From Kaistia adipata DSM 17808 (GTDB lineage Bacteria > Pseudomonadota > Alphaproteobacteria > Rhizobiales > Kaistiaceae): DNA of 64,000 nucleotides. The stretch lies in contig NZ_KE383991.1 of the NCBI RefSeq assembly GCF_000423225.1, forward strand, positions 1 to 64,000, given 5' to 3'. The notes beneath the pieces are model-generated. The model was not told the DNA's origin. It searched no databases and was given only the letters and a program-made list of their open reading frames with translations. The stretch's first letter is position 1, and each line of letters starts with the position of its first letter. This document shows, piece by piece, positions 7,373-16,120 of the stretch. Made by a program: the position numbers and the translations under genes.

Positions 7373-7594
7373 GGGCTTCTCCCATCGGGCAGGACGCTTG
7401 CGCAGGGCGTTGTTCACCTTGCCGCAAGGTCATGGCGTAGTTTTCCTTGCGTTCCGGGCCACAAGCGGGACTAAGTGGCGCACTTTTTACGAGCAAGGCG
7501 GCGATCGAAGCTCCGGCGACCCTTGCGACAGCTGCACGCCCGCCCGCAGGCGCCACTCTTGGCCCTGGTCCGGCGGACCCGGAAGGACGAACCG

Positions 7595-8812
7595 GTGCTC
7601 GATTTTGCCTCGCTCCTGGTCGCCATTGGTTTCTCGACGGCATTCCTGGCGGCGATCCTGCTAGCGGCCTGGAAGACGACGCGGCGGGACGGCTTCCTGT
7701 TCAGTTGCGCCGCCGGCGCGCTGTTGATTGCCGTCAGCGTCGGCTTCTCGACGATCGACAGCATCAGCCCTTCCCTGTGGGCGCAGAGCCTGGGCCTTGG
7801 CCTTCTGCTGGCAGGCGAAGCCTATCTCTATGGCAGCGCGGCCCAGTTCCGGCTCGGCACCTCGCCCTCGCGCCGGATCGCCGTCGCGACCGTCGCATCG
7901 GTGGTGCCGCTGCTGCTGTCGCTGCTCGCCGGCTATAACGGTCTCGCCTATTCCGTCAGCTATATCGCCTCGGCGATCCTGCTGTACCTGGTGGCCTACG
8001 AGTTCTGGCGCGCGCGCACGGAAGCCCCGATGACCGCCATCGGCATCGCCGTCCTGTACTTCCTCGTCGGACTATCCTTCTTGCCGCGCGCGCTGCTGGT
8101 GCTGACCTGGGACGGCCTCATCGTCGCCGGCCCGCCGCGCAACTGGGCGCAGGATCTGTCGCTCATGCTCATCATCGGCGCGATCCCGGCGCTCGGCGCC
8201 ATGACGATGGCGCTGAGCCAGATCCGCACGACCCAGGCGCACCGGCGCGAGGCACTGACCGATCCGCTGACCGGGCTGCTGAACCGGCGCGCGCTTTTCG
8301 AAACCCTCGAAAACGGCTTGCCGCCTTCCGGCGTCGCCGTGCTGTTCGACATCGACGAATTCAAGGCGATCAACGACACGCACGGCCACGCCATGGGCGA
8401 CCGCGTCATCACCCTGTTCGCCGAGACCCTGCTGCAGGACCTCCCCGCCGACGCCTCCGCCGCCCGCATCGGCGGCGAGGAATTCGCCCTCATCCTGCGC
8501 GATACGACAATGGACCAGGCCCTGCGCCGGGCCGAGGATGTTCGCGCCCGCTTCATCGCCCGGGTCCGCGGCGCGACCCGCCTCGACTGCACCGTGAGCG
8601 CGGGCCTCGCGCCCGGCGGCCGCGACCATGCCAACATCGATCGCGTCCTCGCCGAGGCCGATCGGGCGCTCTACGAGGCCAAGCGCGGCGGCCGGAACCG
8701 GGTCGTCGCGGCGCGGCAACAAGCCAATTCGGGCGCCCCGCCATCGGGAGCGGCGCCGGCCTCGTCCGGCGCGGACGACACCACCGAACCGATCCCCTCG
8801 CCCCTCGCCTAG
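7595..8812 (+). CDS. Membrane-bound diguanylate cyclase (GGDEF)
   Basis: The GTG at 7595 is preceded by GGAAGGA, and the protein (405 residues) then starts directly with a hydrophobic segment. The first 200 residues form about six or seven membrane segments with no recognisable ligand domain. The C-terminal half is a GGDEF domain with DPLTGLLNRRALF, FDIDEFKAINDTHGH and the active-site motif RIGGEEFALIL. No RxxD inhibitory site precedes the GGEEF motif. It should make c-di-GMP at the inner membrane. It sits on the opposite strand inside the GTA cluster and shares the CTAG at 8809-8812 as stop codon with the convergent neighbour. Confidence 0.92.
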   Translation: MLDFASLLVAIGFSTAFLAAILLAAWKTTRRDGFLFSCAAGALLIAVSVGFSTIDSISPSLWAQSLGLGLLLAGEAYLYGSAAQFRLGTSPSRRIAVATVASVVPLLLSLLAGYNGLAYSVSYIASAILLYLVAYEFWRARTEAPMTAIGIAVLYFLVGLSFLPRALLVLTWDGLIVAGPPRNWAQDLSLMLIIGAIPALGAMTMALSQIRTTQAHRREALTDPLTGLLNRRALFETLENGLPPSGVAVLFDIDEFKAINDTHGHAMGDRVITLFAETLLQDLPADASAARIGGEEFALILRDTTMDQALRRAEDVRARFIARVRGATRLDCTVSAGLAPGGRDHANIDRVLAEADRALYEAKRGGRNRVVAARQQANSGAPPSGAAPASSGADDTTEPIPSPLA

Positions 8813-9594
8813 GGCGCGTCGAAGGCGAGATCGAGGTTCTTGTGGTTGGTGTAGAGCAGTGACGGGTGCAGCTCTTCCAGCCCGTCATAGGGATTGGCGT
8901 GGATGGCCAGGATCCAGAGGCTGATCGATGCCGTGATCGCATAGATCGCAATCGCGCGCTTCGCGGCGCGCGGCCGGTCGGCGTGGGTGGCGGCGATGGT
9001 GATCGCGGTCAGCAGCGTCAGGAAGATCACCAGATACCACTTGTAATAGTCGATCGACGTGTTGCCGACGGCGAGGCGCAAATTGCGCGCGTCCTGCAGA
9101 TCGTTGAAATCGTGCACGGTCTGCGAGAGCAGCACGGACGGCTTGTCGCCGCGCGCCAGCCGGGCGATCTCGCCGGTAATGTCGCGCAGTACCGCCTCGA
9201 CCTCGGGGTCCGGCGCTGTGTTCTTGCCCTGCAGCCATTCGCGCGCCGCGACCTGCTTGCGGTAGGCCTCGACGCTCGCGGCCAGCGGCGCGGAATCGAG
9301 CACGTCCGGCTCGGCGCTGCGCAGCATATGGGTGATCGCCGAGCGTTCGAGGCTCGTCGCATGATCGGCCCGGGCGTTGACGGTCCAGATGTCGGCGGCG
9401 ATGAAGCCGAGCGACAGGGCCCAGGCGGTGGCGATGGTACCCAGAAAGGCGGCCTGCGGTATCGAGAGGCTGTCGCGGACGGCGTGTCGCGACAGGCCAT
9501 AGAGCGCCAGCCGGCCGACACCATAGAAGAACAGGCCGAAGCCGACGAACACGCCAAACAGCACCAGCAACGACAAGTGGTTCATCGGCTCCAT
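8809..9594 (-). CDS. DUF4239 (bestrophin-like) membrane protein
   Basis: The 261-residue protein has two N-terminal hydrophobic segments (LSLLVLFGVFVGFGLFFYGV; AAFLGTIATAWALSLGFIAADI). A long soluble helical middle (SLERSAITHMLRSAEP ... EAYRKQVAAREW) follows, then two C-terminal segments (YLVIFLTLLTAITIAATHA; AIAIYAITASISLWILAIHA) and the ending NPYDGLEELHPSLL. This is the DUF4239 layout. The function is unknown. The gene at 11753-12529 has the same layout, but the two are only distantly alike. It lies between the GTA terminase and portal genes. Confidence 0.65.
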   Translation of the reverse strand: MEPMNHLSLLVLFGVFVGFGLFFYGVGRLALYGLSRHAVRDSLSIPQAAFLGTIATAWALSLGFIAADIWTVNARADHATSLERSAITHMLRSAEPDVLDSAPLAASVEAYRKQVAAREWLQGKNTAPDPEVEAVLRDITGEIARLARGDKPSVLLSQTVHDFNDLQDARNLRLAVGNTSIDYYKWYLVIFLTLLTAITIAATHADRPRAAKRAIAIYAITASISLWILAIHANPYDGLEELHPSLLYTNHKNLDLAFDAP

Positions 9595-9738
9595 CGAATG
9601 CGCCCCGCTCCGTCCGCCCAGACTGCCGGGCCGAACGCCGCCTTGCGGGGCCGATCGTAAGGCTCGACTACAGACCGATGCATCCGGGGATTCGCATCAC
9701 AAGGCAACCTGTGATCGTCCGCTCGGGAGCGTGAAGCG

Positions 9739-11103
9739 CTACATGGCGCGGATGCGCGGTTCGCCCGGCGCCCGCAGCATCAGCGCCGAAAGCGCCCAGA
9801 CCAGCGCGTCGAGCCGGTCCGGCGATCTGCCGTTCGCCAGGCCTTCCGGGCCGAAATCCGCCATCTCGTCCTCCAGCGCCGGAAACGTCCCGGCATGGCG
9901 CACCCGGCCCTGCGCATAGAGCGCCGCCACCGGCTCGGCCCGCAGATATTTGCCGCGCGTCGCCCGGACCGCCGTCACCGGCACGCCGGGATCGACCTCG
10001 TTGATCACGCTCGCCACCATGTCGCCGCCCTGGTTGACCTCGGCGACGAGCAGATCCGCGTCGAGCGCGCGAAACAGCCCGACCGCGGCGGCGGCCCAGG
10101 CGGCCGGCTTCACCTCGGCGAGGCTGCGATCGGCCAGAACATAGGCGACGCCGTCCGCCGCGAGGCCGCAGGCGACGATGCCGCAGGCGTCCGCTCCCTT
10201 CCGCCTGGAGGCGGGCGGGTCGACCGCGACGGCGATGCGGACCAGTTCCGGCGCCTTCTCCACGCGCTGCCGCTCGATGTCGTCGCGGCTCCACAGCGCA
10301 TCGGCGCGATCCTCGATCCACTCGCCGTCGATCTCCTGCCGGCCGAGCCGCGTGCCGCGATAGCGCCCGACGACGCGTTCCAGAAAGCCCGGCGCCAGGT
10401 TGGCGAGGTTGGCGGAAGTGCCGGCCCGGGTGACGACGCTTCGCTCGGCCTGAAGCAGGCGCTTCAGCAGCGGGATCGGGCGCGGCGTCGTCGTCACCAG
10501 CTGGCGCGGCAGCGCGCCGACGCGGAGACCGAACTGCAGCATGTCCCAGCACGCCTCCGGATAGCGCCACTTGCCGAGCTCGTCCGCCCAGGCCGCCTCG
10601 AATTGCGGTCCGCGCAGGCTCTCGGGATCCTCCGACGAAAAGCAGAGCGCCACCGCGCCGTTCGGCCATTCGAGCCGCCGGCGCGAGGGCTGCCAGTTGG
10701 GCCGCTCGGCGCGCGGATGCACCGCGAGCAGGCCGGAAACGCCCTCGACCATCACGTCGCGGACATCGGCGAAGGTCTCGCCGATGAGCGCGATCCGTCC
10801 GACCGGCGTTTTCGCGAAACCGGGGCGGCCGCCTGCGAGGCCGCGGATCCATTCGGCGCCGGCGCGCGTCTTGCCGGCGCCGCGCCCGCCGATCATCAGC
10901 CAGGTGAGCCAGTCGCCCTCGGGCGGAAACTGGTCGTCACGGGCCCAGAAATCCCAATCATACTGGAAGGCCTCGAGTTCAGCCGGCCGCAGCGCCGCCA
11001 GCAGCCGCGTCGGCCGCAGGCCCCGTCGCGCCGAGTCGTTCCAGGCGTTCCTGAAGGCGCGCCCGGAGAGCGGCGATGTCGATGCCTGCTCCGTCGCCGT
11101 CAT
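9739..11103 (-). CDS. GTA/phage large terminase subunit
   Basis: The 454-residue DNA-packaging ATPase has a Walker A motif MIGGRGAGKTRAGAEW (about residues 70-85), a Walker B-like stretch QFEAAWADELGKW and a C-terminal nuclease part with VAVDPPASRR and LLVAEVNQGGDM. This is RcGTA g2. The ATG at 11103 lies 125 bases inside the preceding small-terminase frame, so the real start may be a later codon. The first 40 residues are poorly typical while ALRPAELEAFQYDWDFWARD is family-like. The gene looks functional. Confidence 0.9.
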   Translation of the reverse strand: MTATEQASTSPLSGRAFRNAWNDSARRGLRPTRLLAALRPAELEAFQYDWDFWARDDQFPPEGDWLTWLMIGGRGAGKTRAGAEWIRGLAGGRPGFAKTPVGRIALIGETFADVRDVMVEGVSGLLAVHPRAERPNWQPSRRRLEWPNGAVALCFSSEDPESLRGPQFEAAWADELGKWRYPEACWDMLQFGLRVGALPRQLVTTTPRPIPLLKRLLQAERSVVTRAGTSANLANLAPGFLERVVGRYRGTRLGRQEIDGEWIEDRADALWSRDDIERQRVEKAPELVRIAVAVDPPASRRKGADACGIVACGLAADGVAYVLADRSLAEVKPAAWAAAAVGLFRALDADLLVAEVNQGGDMVASVINEVDPGVPVTAVRATRGKYLRAEPVAALYAQGRVRHAGTFPALEDEMADFGPEGLANGRSPDRLDALVWALSALMLRAPGEPRIRAM

Positions 11104-11452
11104 CCTCCGTGCCTCCCCTCAGCTTCGCCAGAGTCTCCAGCGTCCGGGCAAGGACGGAGAGCGTGCGGGCGTCCTTCTCGTCGACGCCGCCCTCGCCATT
11201 CGCGAAACGCAGCTCCAGCTCGGCGACCTGGCGCTCGAAGGTGCGGTAGAGCCGCGCCACCAGCTTTTCCTCGGCCGCCTCGTCCGGCAGCGGCGGCGCC
11301 TCGCCCGGCCGGAGCCAGCCATGCCGCTCCGCCTGCTTCGTCACCGAGACATGGCTGACGCCATGCGCCGCCGCGATCTCCCGCAGCGGCAGCGCCGAGG
11401 TCTCGTAGACGACGCGGATCGCCGCCCACTGATCGAGGGTGAGTTCGGGCAT
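10979..11452 (-). CDS. Small terminase-like DNA-binding protein
   Basis: The 157-residue protein has a GAGGAAG ribosome site. Near its start is a helix-turn-helix of the small-terminase type (ALPLREIAAAHGVSHVSVTKQAERHGW), followed by a long charged helix (LVARLYRTFERQVAELELRF) and an alanine/glycine-rich tail. Directly upstream of the large terminase this fits the GTA small terminase (g1 position). Its 3' end overlaps the large terminase frame by 125 bases. This is the first gene of the minus-strand cluster. Confidence 0.7.
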   Translation of the reverse strand: MPELTLDQWAAIRVVYETSALPLREIAAAHGVSHVSVTKQAERHGWLRPGEAPPLPDEAAEEKLVARLYRTFERQVAELELRFANGEGGVDEKDARTLSVLARTLETLAKLRGGTEDDGDGAGIDIAALRARLQERLERLGATGPAADAAAGGAAAG

Positions 11453-11752
11453 TCTTCCTCGCCTCGGTGAGGGGAATGGCAGAAACGCGGCACGCCGAAC
11501 GGATGAGGCGGCCCGCGAGACCTGCGAAGAAGGGGCACGACCGGAAATCTTCCCCCGCCGGACGCAACTCTTGGACGATGGCTGAACCCTATCCGAACAG
11601 CGTCACGCTGTCAAGGATTATTTTCCTATATCTGATCGCGCCGCGTCCGCCGTCCGGCCGGCCCGCGATGCCCGCGAAAGGCCGCGGAAGCGCTTTTCTT
11701 GGTTTTGGGCGACTGTTAGGCTGTCGTCGGATGTGGTGCGGGGGAGGCAAGC
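11453..11752. other. 300-base gap between the GTA cluster and a DUF4239 gene
   Basis: No convincing gene is seen. It must hold the promoter for the minus-strand GTA genes and for the plus-strand DUF4239 gene. The only compositional feature is a short AT-rich stretch around 11605-11635 (caaggattattttcctatat), a plausible promoter region. No repeat was recognised. Confidence 0.4.
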
Positions 11753-12529
11753 GTGTCGGCTGCTTTCGGGCTGTCCTATGAGATGACGGTCGCTCTCCTG
11801 ACATTCGCCTGCCTCTGCGTCGCGTCGCTCGGCACCCTGCACGCCTATCACCACCTGCCGCCCTCCTGGCGCGAGGACGAGACGCTCCGGACCGTCCGGC
11901 TCGTCGCCAACCTCTTCGGCATGCTGAGTTCCCTCGTGCTCGGCTTCATGGTCGGCTCGGCGAACAGCAATTTCGGCGACGCCGACAAGGCGGTTCACGC
12001 CTATGCGACCGAGATCATCCTGCTGGACCACGCCTTGCGGGGCCTCGGCCAGGATGCCGCCGCGATGCGGACCGAACTGGCCGGATATGTCGCGACGATC
12101 GTCGGCTCGCGCGAGGTCGAGCGGGCCGCGCTGCCGGGCGAAAACCGGACGGCCGAGGCCACGCTCCGCGACATCCGCGCCCGGCTTCTGTCGCTGCCGC
12201 CGCGCGATCCCGCCTGGACCGCCGACCGCGACCAGGCCAGGGCCCATCTCGACACAATGCTGCGGAACCGCTGGGAGCTGATCCATCGCCCGGAAGCGGT
12301 CATCCCCCTTCCGCTGGTCGCCTCGCTCGTGCTCTGGCTCAGCATGACCATGGCAAGCCTCGGATATTGCGCGCCGCGAAACGGGCTGGTCAGGGCCAGC
12401 TTCGTCGTCGCGTCGCTGCTTCTGTCCGGCGCGGTCCTGTTGATCCTCGACATGGCCAACCCGTTCGACGGCCCGATCCAGGCGTCGGCGCAGCCCTTCC
12501 TCCGCGCCCTCGCGGAACTGAAGCTCTAG
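11753..12529 (+). CDS. DUF4239 (bestrophin-like) membrane protein
   Basis: The GTG at 11753 follows GGGGGAGG. The 258-residue protein has an N-terminal membrane segment (YEMTVALLTFACLCVASLGTL), a second one (VRLVANLFGMLSSLVLGFMVG) followed by SANSNFGDADKAVHAYATEI, a soluble helical middle, and a C-terminal pair ending in a short DMANPFDGPIQ loop. This is characteristic of the DUF4239/bestrophin-like family. The function is unknown. No operon partner is evident, as an SDR gene follows after about 100 bases. Confidence 0.7.
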   Translation: MSAAFGLSYEMTVALLTFACLCVASLGTLHAYHHLPPSWREDETLRTVRLVANLFGMLSSLVLGFMVGSANSNFGDADKAVHAYATEIILLDHALRGLGQDAAAMRTELAGYVATIVGSREVERAALPGENRTAEATLRDIRARLLSLPPRDPAWTADRDQARAHLDTMLRNRWELIHRPEAVIPLPLVASLVLWLSMTMASLGYCAPRNGLVRASFVVASLLLSGAVLLILDMANPFDGPIQASAQPFLRALAELKL

Positions 12530-12634
12530 GACGACGCGTCCGCCGCCGTCCGCCCGTCGCAACCGGCGACAGACAAGCGTCCGCCCCTCCTCTATCCTCG
12601 GCGAAAACCAGAAAATCCCTGGGAGGGGACCATC

Positions 12635-13405
12635 ATGACCGATCTGCCGAGCTTCGATCTCACCGGCCGCACGGCCCTCGTCACCGGCGCCGCGCGCGGG
12701 CTGGGCCGCGCCACGGCGCTGGCGCTCGCCGCCGCCGGGGCCGACGTGGCGCTCGGACTGCGCGATGCCGCCTCCGATGGCGGGCTGGTCACGGAAATCG
12801 AGGCGATGGGCCGGCGGGCGCTGGCGCTGCCGATGGACGTGCTCGACCTCAAGCAGGCCTGCTCCGCCATCGACACGGCGATCGCCCGGTTCGGCCATCT
12901 CGACATCCTGGTCAACAATGCCGGCGGCGGCACGGAAGGCCCGGTCGAGGACTTTCCCGAAGACGAGTTCGACTTCACGATCAATCTGAACGTGAAATCG
13001 ACCTTCTTCCTGTCGCAGCATGCCGGCCGCCACATGATCGCGCGGAAATCCGGCGTGATCGTCAACATGGGCTCGCAGGCCGGCTCGATCGCGCTGCCGG
13101 GCGAGGCGATCTACTGCCTGAGCAAGGCGGCGGTCGGCCACATGACCAAGTGCTTCGCGGTCGAATGGGGCAAGCACAATGTCCGCGTCAACTGCGTGGC
13201 GCCGACCTTCATCCGCACCGACGGCACCGCCGGGATGCTGTCCGACCCCGCCTTCCACGCCGACGTCATCGAGCGCATCGCCGCGCTGCACCGGATCGGC
13301 GAGCCGAAGGAGGTCTCGGGCGTCGTCGTCTTCCTCGCCTCCGACGCCGCCTCGATGATCACCGGCCAGACGATCCTCGTCGATGGCGGCTGGACGGCAC
13401 GGTAG
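12635..13405 (+). CDS. SDR-family oxidoreductase
   Basis: This is a classical short-chain dehydrogenase/reductase of 256 residues. The NAD(P)-binding motif TGAARGLG is at residues 17-24, NNAGG at 94-98, the catalytic serine in NMGSQAGS at about 147, and YCLSK supplies Tyr160 and Lys164. The ending (GEPKEVSGVVVFLASDAASM ... ILVDGGW) is typical of the FabG-like subgroup. GGGAGGGG precedes the ATG. The substrate cannot be told from sequence. Confidence 0.92.
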   Translation: MTDLPSFDLTGRTALVTGAARGLGRATALALAAAGADVALGLRDAASDGGLVTEIEAMGRRALALPMDVLDLKQACSAIDTAIARFGHLDILVNNAGGGTEGPVEDFPEDEFDFTINLNVKSTFFLSQHAGRHMIARKSGVIVNMGSQAGSIALPGEAIYCLSKAAVGHMTKCFAVEWGKHNVRVNCVAPTFIRTDGTAGMLSDPAFHADVIERIAALHRIGEPKEVSGVVVFLASDAASMITGQTILVDGGWTAR

Positions 13406-13435
13406 CCGCTGCCGGCCCCACAGGGGCGCAACCGC

Positions 13436-14299
13436 TCACCCGGTCGGGTCGACCGGGCCCGGCTCCAGCCGCGACAGGCACCAGCGGTCGCCATGCAGCC
13501 AGCACGAGGCGTCGGCCCGGTGCTCGTCGCGGCGCAGCGAGCGGACGGCATCGCCCCCATCCCGCGACAGGGCGGCGGCGAGACGACGGCTGACGCTCTC
13601 GTCGCGCGCGCCGACAAAGGGGATGAAGGCGGCGCCGCAGAGGAACTCGGCCGCATAACCCTCCGCCTGCCGCGTGACGAGCAGCATCGCTCCCGGTCCA
13701 TGGGACGACGTCATTGGAAAGAGCAGCTGCCCGCCCGGCCGCAGCGCATCGAGCCAGAGCGCCAGCGGATGGGTGGCGCCGGCGCTGGCGACGACGAGGT
13801 CGGCGCGCGGCAGCGCCATCTGCGCCCCGTCGCCGGCGACCACCCGCACCTGCGGCCAGGCCGCGAGCGCGTCGCGGGCCAGCGCCGCCAGGTCCGGCTC
13901 GATCTCGATCGCCGTGATCGAGGCCGACGGCCCCACGACCTCGGCGAGGATGGCGGTGTAATAGCCCGTGCCGCAGCCGAGATGCACGATCGTCATGCCG
14001 GGCCGCAGCTCGAGCCGGTCGAAGACCTGCGCCCACAGGCTCGGCTGGCCATTGTTGATGCCGCGCATCCGGTCGAGCGAGACCAGCACGTCCTGGTACA
14101 GCAGGCGCGGATCGGGGCCGGTCGTCGTCCAGAACTCGGTATAGGCGGAGGGATCCTTGATCCGCCAGGGTGGCGGCCCGGCGAAGCGCTCGCGCGGGAC
14201 CGTGGCGAAGGCGTCAACCAGCGCCTCCGAACGGAGAACCGCCCGGCGCCGCAGATCTTCGGCATAGGCCCGCCGCACCGCGGCGATGTCATCCATCAT
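13436..14299 (-). CDS. Protein-L-isoaspartate methyltransferase-like SAM enzyme
   Basis: The ATG at 14299 has GAGGAC six bases upstream; a GTG at 14341 is the alternative. In the 287 residues, TFATVPRERFAG-like and LLYQDVLVSLD segments precede the SAM-binding motif I VHLGCGTGYYTAILAEVVG and the post-I acidic AIEIEPDLA. The core resembles PCMT-type methyltransferases, but the substrate loop and the long C-terminal tail differ, so it may methylate something other than isoaspartate. It stands alone on the minus strand after the SDR gene. Confidence 0.75.
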   Translation of the reverse strand: MMDDIAAVRRAYAEDLRRRAVLRSEALVDAFATVPRERFAGPPPWRIKDPSAYTEFWTTTGPDPRLLYQDVLVSLDRMRGINNGQPSLWAQVFDRLELRPGMTIVHLGCGTGYYTAILAEVVGPSASITAIEIEPDLAALARDALAAWPQVRVVAGDGAQMALPRADLVVASAGATHPLALWLDALRPGGQLLFPMTSSHGPGAMLLVTRQAEGYAAEFLCGAAFIPFVGARDESVSRRLAAALSRDGGDAVRSLRRDEHRADASCWLHGDRWCLSRLEPGPVDPTG

Positions 14300-14458
14300 G
14301 GCGCCGTCCTCGGGTCCGAGCGGCCGGCCGGCATGTTGCACCCGCCGCCGGCGCCGGTAAAGAGGCGCGTGCCGCTCGGGAGCGGCAGCCCTTCCGGCCG
14401 GGTTACATCCCGGCCGACCTGCACGTTCAGGTCCGGGCGATCGGCCTGCCGTGCCGCA

Positions 14459-14788
14459 TCAGGCAGGGACAAGCCCGATGCGGAGCGGGGCGCCGCCGCC
14501 GAGGATCTCCAGCAGGCGGTCGACATTGGGATGGGCACCCGGCCGGTTCCTGGCATCGGCCGTATGCTCGGCGAAAACCTCGAGGCCATGGGCCGCCGCC
14601 TCGGCATGGAGCGCGCCGAAGCTCTGCTGGAGATATTGATAGACGGCCAGCGAACCCTGCTTGCCCGGCTGGTTCTCGATGCTCGCCACGATCACGCCCG
14701 AGGAATCGATGAGGTCGATACGGGCAAGACCGTCGATCGAGGGCAGCAATTGCAGGTTCTCTTTGAAGGAAGCCGTGGGCTGGATCAC
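14459..14788 (-). CDS. Hypothetical protein (109 residues)
   Basis: Starting from the GTG at 14788 the frame gives VIQPTASFKENLQLLPSIDG, a DLIDSSGVIVASIENQPGKQ middle and a tail VDRLLEILGGGAPLRIGL. Codon use matches neighbouring genes, and the protein has balanced hydrophobic patterning, unlike antisense shadows. I do not recognise the family. The frame is open upstream, but that part overlaps the reductase gene's frame and lacks protein character. It may belong with the aldo/keto reductase gene upstream. Confidence 0.55.
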   Translation of the reverse strand: MIQPTASFKENLQLLPSIDGLARIDLIDSSGVIVASIENQPGKQGSLAVYQYLQQSFGALHAEAAAHGLEVFAEHTADARNRPGAHPNVDRLLEILGGGAPLRIGLVPA

Positions 14789-14940
14789 CGTGAAATCCTC
14801 TGGATGACGCCGAAATGTTCCGGCACGTCTAACAGCTCCGGACGGCTTCCTCCACATCCGCCCGCCGACGACAGGGGCGCCCGCGCGGCGCCGCTTCAGA
14901 GGGGCAAGACAGGCGCCCGGACCGTTCCTGGCCTGCCCGC

Positions 14941-15921
14941 TCACATGAAGCCAGCCACCGCGTGCGGGACATAGGCGGCCTCGAGCGCGGCGATCTCGAA
15001 ATCGTCGAGCCGGACGGAAAGCGCCGCGACGGCGTCGTCGAGATGCTGCATCCTGGTGGCGCCGACGATCGGCGCGGTGATGACGTCCTTCGACAGAAGC
15101 CAGGCAAGCGCGATCTGGGCGCGCGGCAAGCCGCGTTGCGCCGCCACCTTGGCCACCGCCTCGACCACCTGCCGGTCGGCCTCGGCGGTGCGGGCATAGA
15201 GCCCCTTGCCGAACTCGTCCGTTTCGGCGCGCGCCGTCATCTCGTCCCAGTCGCGCGTCAGCCGGCCCCGCGCCAGCGGGCTCCACGGGATGACGCCGAT
15301 GCCCTCCGACGCGCAGAGCGGCAGCATTTCGCGCTCCTCCTCGCGATAGAGCAGGTTGACGTAGTTCTGCATCGAGACGAAACGCGCGAGCCCGAGCCGT
15401 TCCTGCGCGCCGAGCATCTTGGCGAACTGCCAGGCATGCATCGACGAGGCGCCGATATAGCGCGCCTTGCCCGCCTTCACGACCTCGTCGAGCGCCTCCA
15501 GCGTTTCCTCGATCGGCGTCAGATAGTCGAAGCGGTGGATCTGGTAGAGATCGACATAGTCGGTGCCGAGCCGCGCCAGGCTGGCGTCGATCTCGTGCAG
15601 GATGGCCTTGCGCGACAGACCGGCGCCGTTTGGGCCGCGACGCATGCGGCCATGCACCTTGGTGGCGATCACCACCTCCTCGCGGCGGGCGAAATCCTTG
15701 AGCGCGCGGCCGACGATCTCCTCGCTGGTGCCGTCGGAATAGACGTTGGCCGTGTCGAAGAAATTGATGCCGAGGTCGAGCGCCTTGCGGATGAAGGGCC
15801 GGCTCTCCGCCTCGGGCAGGGTCCAGGCGTGGTTGCCGCGTTCCGGATCGCCATAGCTCATGCAGCCGAGGCAGAGGCGGGAGACTTCGAGGCCGGTGCG
15901 GCCGAGACGGGTATGGTCCAT
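14941..15921 (-). CDS. Aldo/keto reductase
   Basis: The 326-residue NADPH-dependent oxidoreductase begins MDHTRLGRTGLEVSRLCLGC. It shows the AKR landmarks FFDTANVYSDGTSEEIVGRA (catalytic Asp and Tyr), VVIATKVHG (Lys), YVDLYQIHRFD (His), IGVIPWSPLARGRL and PIVGATRMQHLDDAV near the end. The subgroup resembles the YajO/AKR11-like enzymes. A second, distantly related reductase lies immediately upstream on the same strand. The substrate is unknown. Confidence 0.92.
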   Translation of the reverse strand: MDHTRLGRTGLEVSRLCLGCMSYGDPERGNHAWTLPEAESRPFIRKALDLGINFFDTANVYSDGTSEEIVGRALKDFARREEVVIATKVHGRMRRGPNGAGLSRKAILHEIDASLARLGTDYVDLYQIHRFDYLTPIEETLEALDEVVKAGKARYIGASSMHAWQFAKMLGAQERLGLARFVSMQNYVNLLYREEEREMLPLCASEGIGVIPWSPLARGRLTRDWDEMTARAETDEFGKGLYARTAEADRQVVEAVAKVAAQRGLPRAQIALAWLLSKDVITAPIVGATRMQHLDDAVAALSVRLDDFEIAALEAAYVPHAVAGFM

Positions 15922-16120
15922 GACGATGCTCCTTCGACGACCGGCGGGCGGCGCGACGCCACCCGCAATCTGAACGATATGCGGGCAGCGGGCGCGGCAT
16001 CAACTGGCGATGCCAGCCGGACGCGACGGAAGCAGCGCCATCGACGCGAAACGGCCGGCCGCGGGATGGCGGCCGGCCGGGGATCCGTCGACGGGAGCTT
16101 CGTTCGCGAACGCTTCGGGC

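Noticed and set aside
7475-7594. A longer N-terminus for the GGDEF protein
   Set aside because: The extra 40 residues are Arg/Leu-rich with no ribosome site, while the GTG at 7595 has GGAAGGA and leads straight into a membrane segment.
9668-10852. Alternative minus-strand frame overlapping the terminase gene
   Set aside because: The product is an Arg/Ala/Gly-rich frameshifted shadow. The terminase frame has the Walker A and nuclease motifs.
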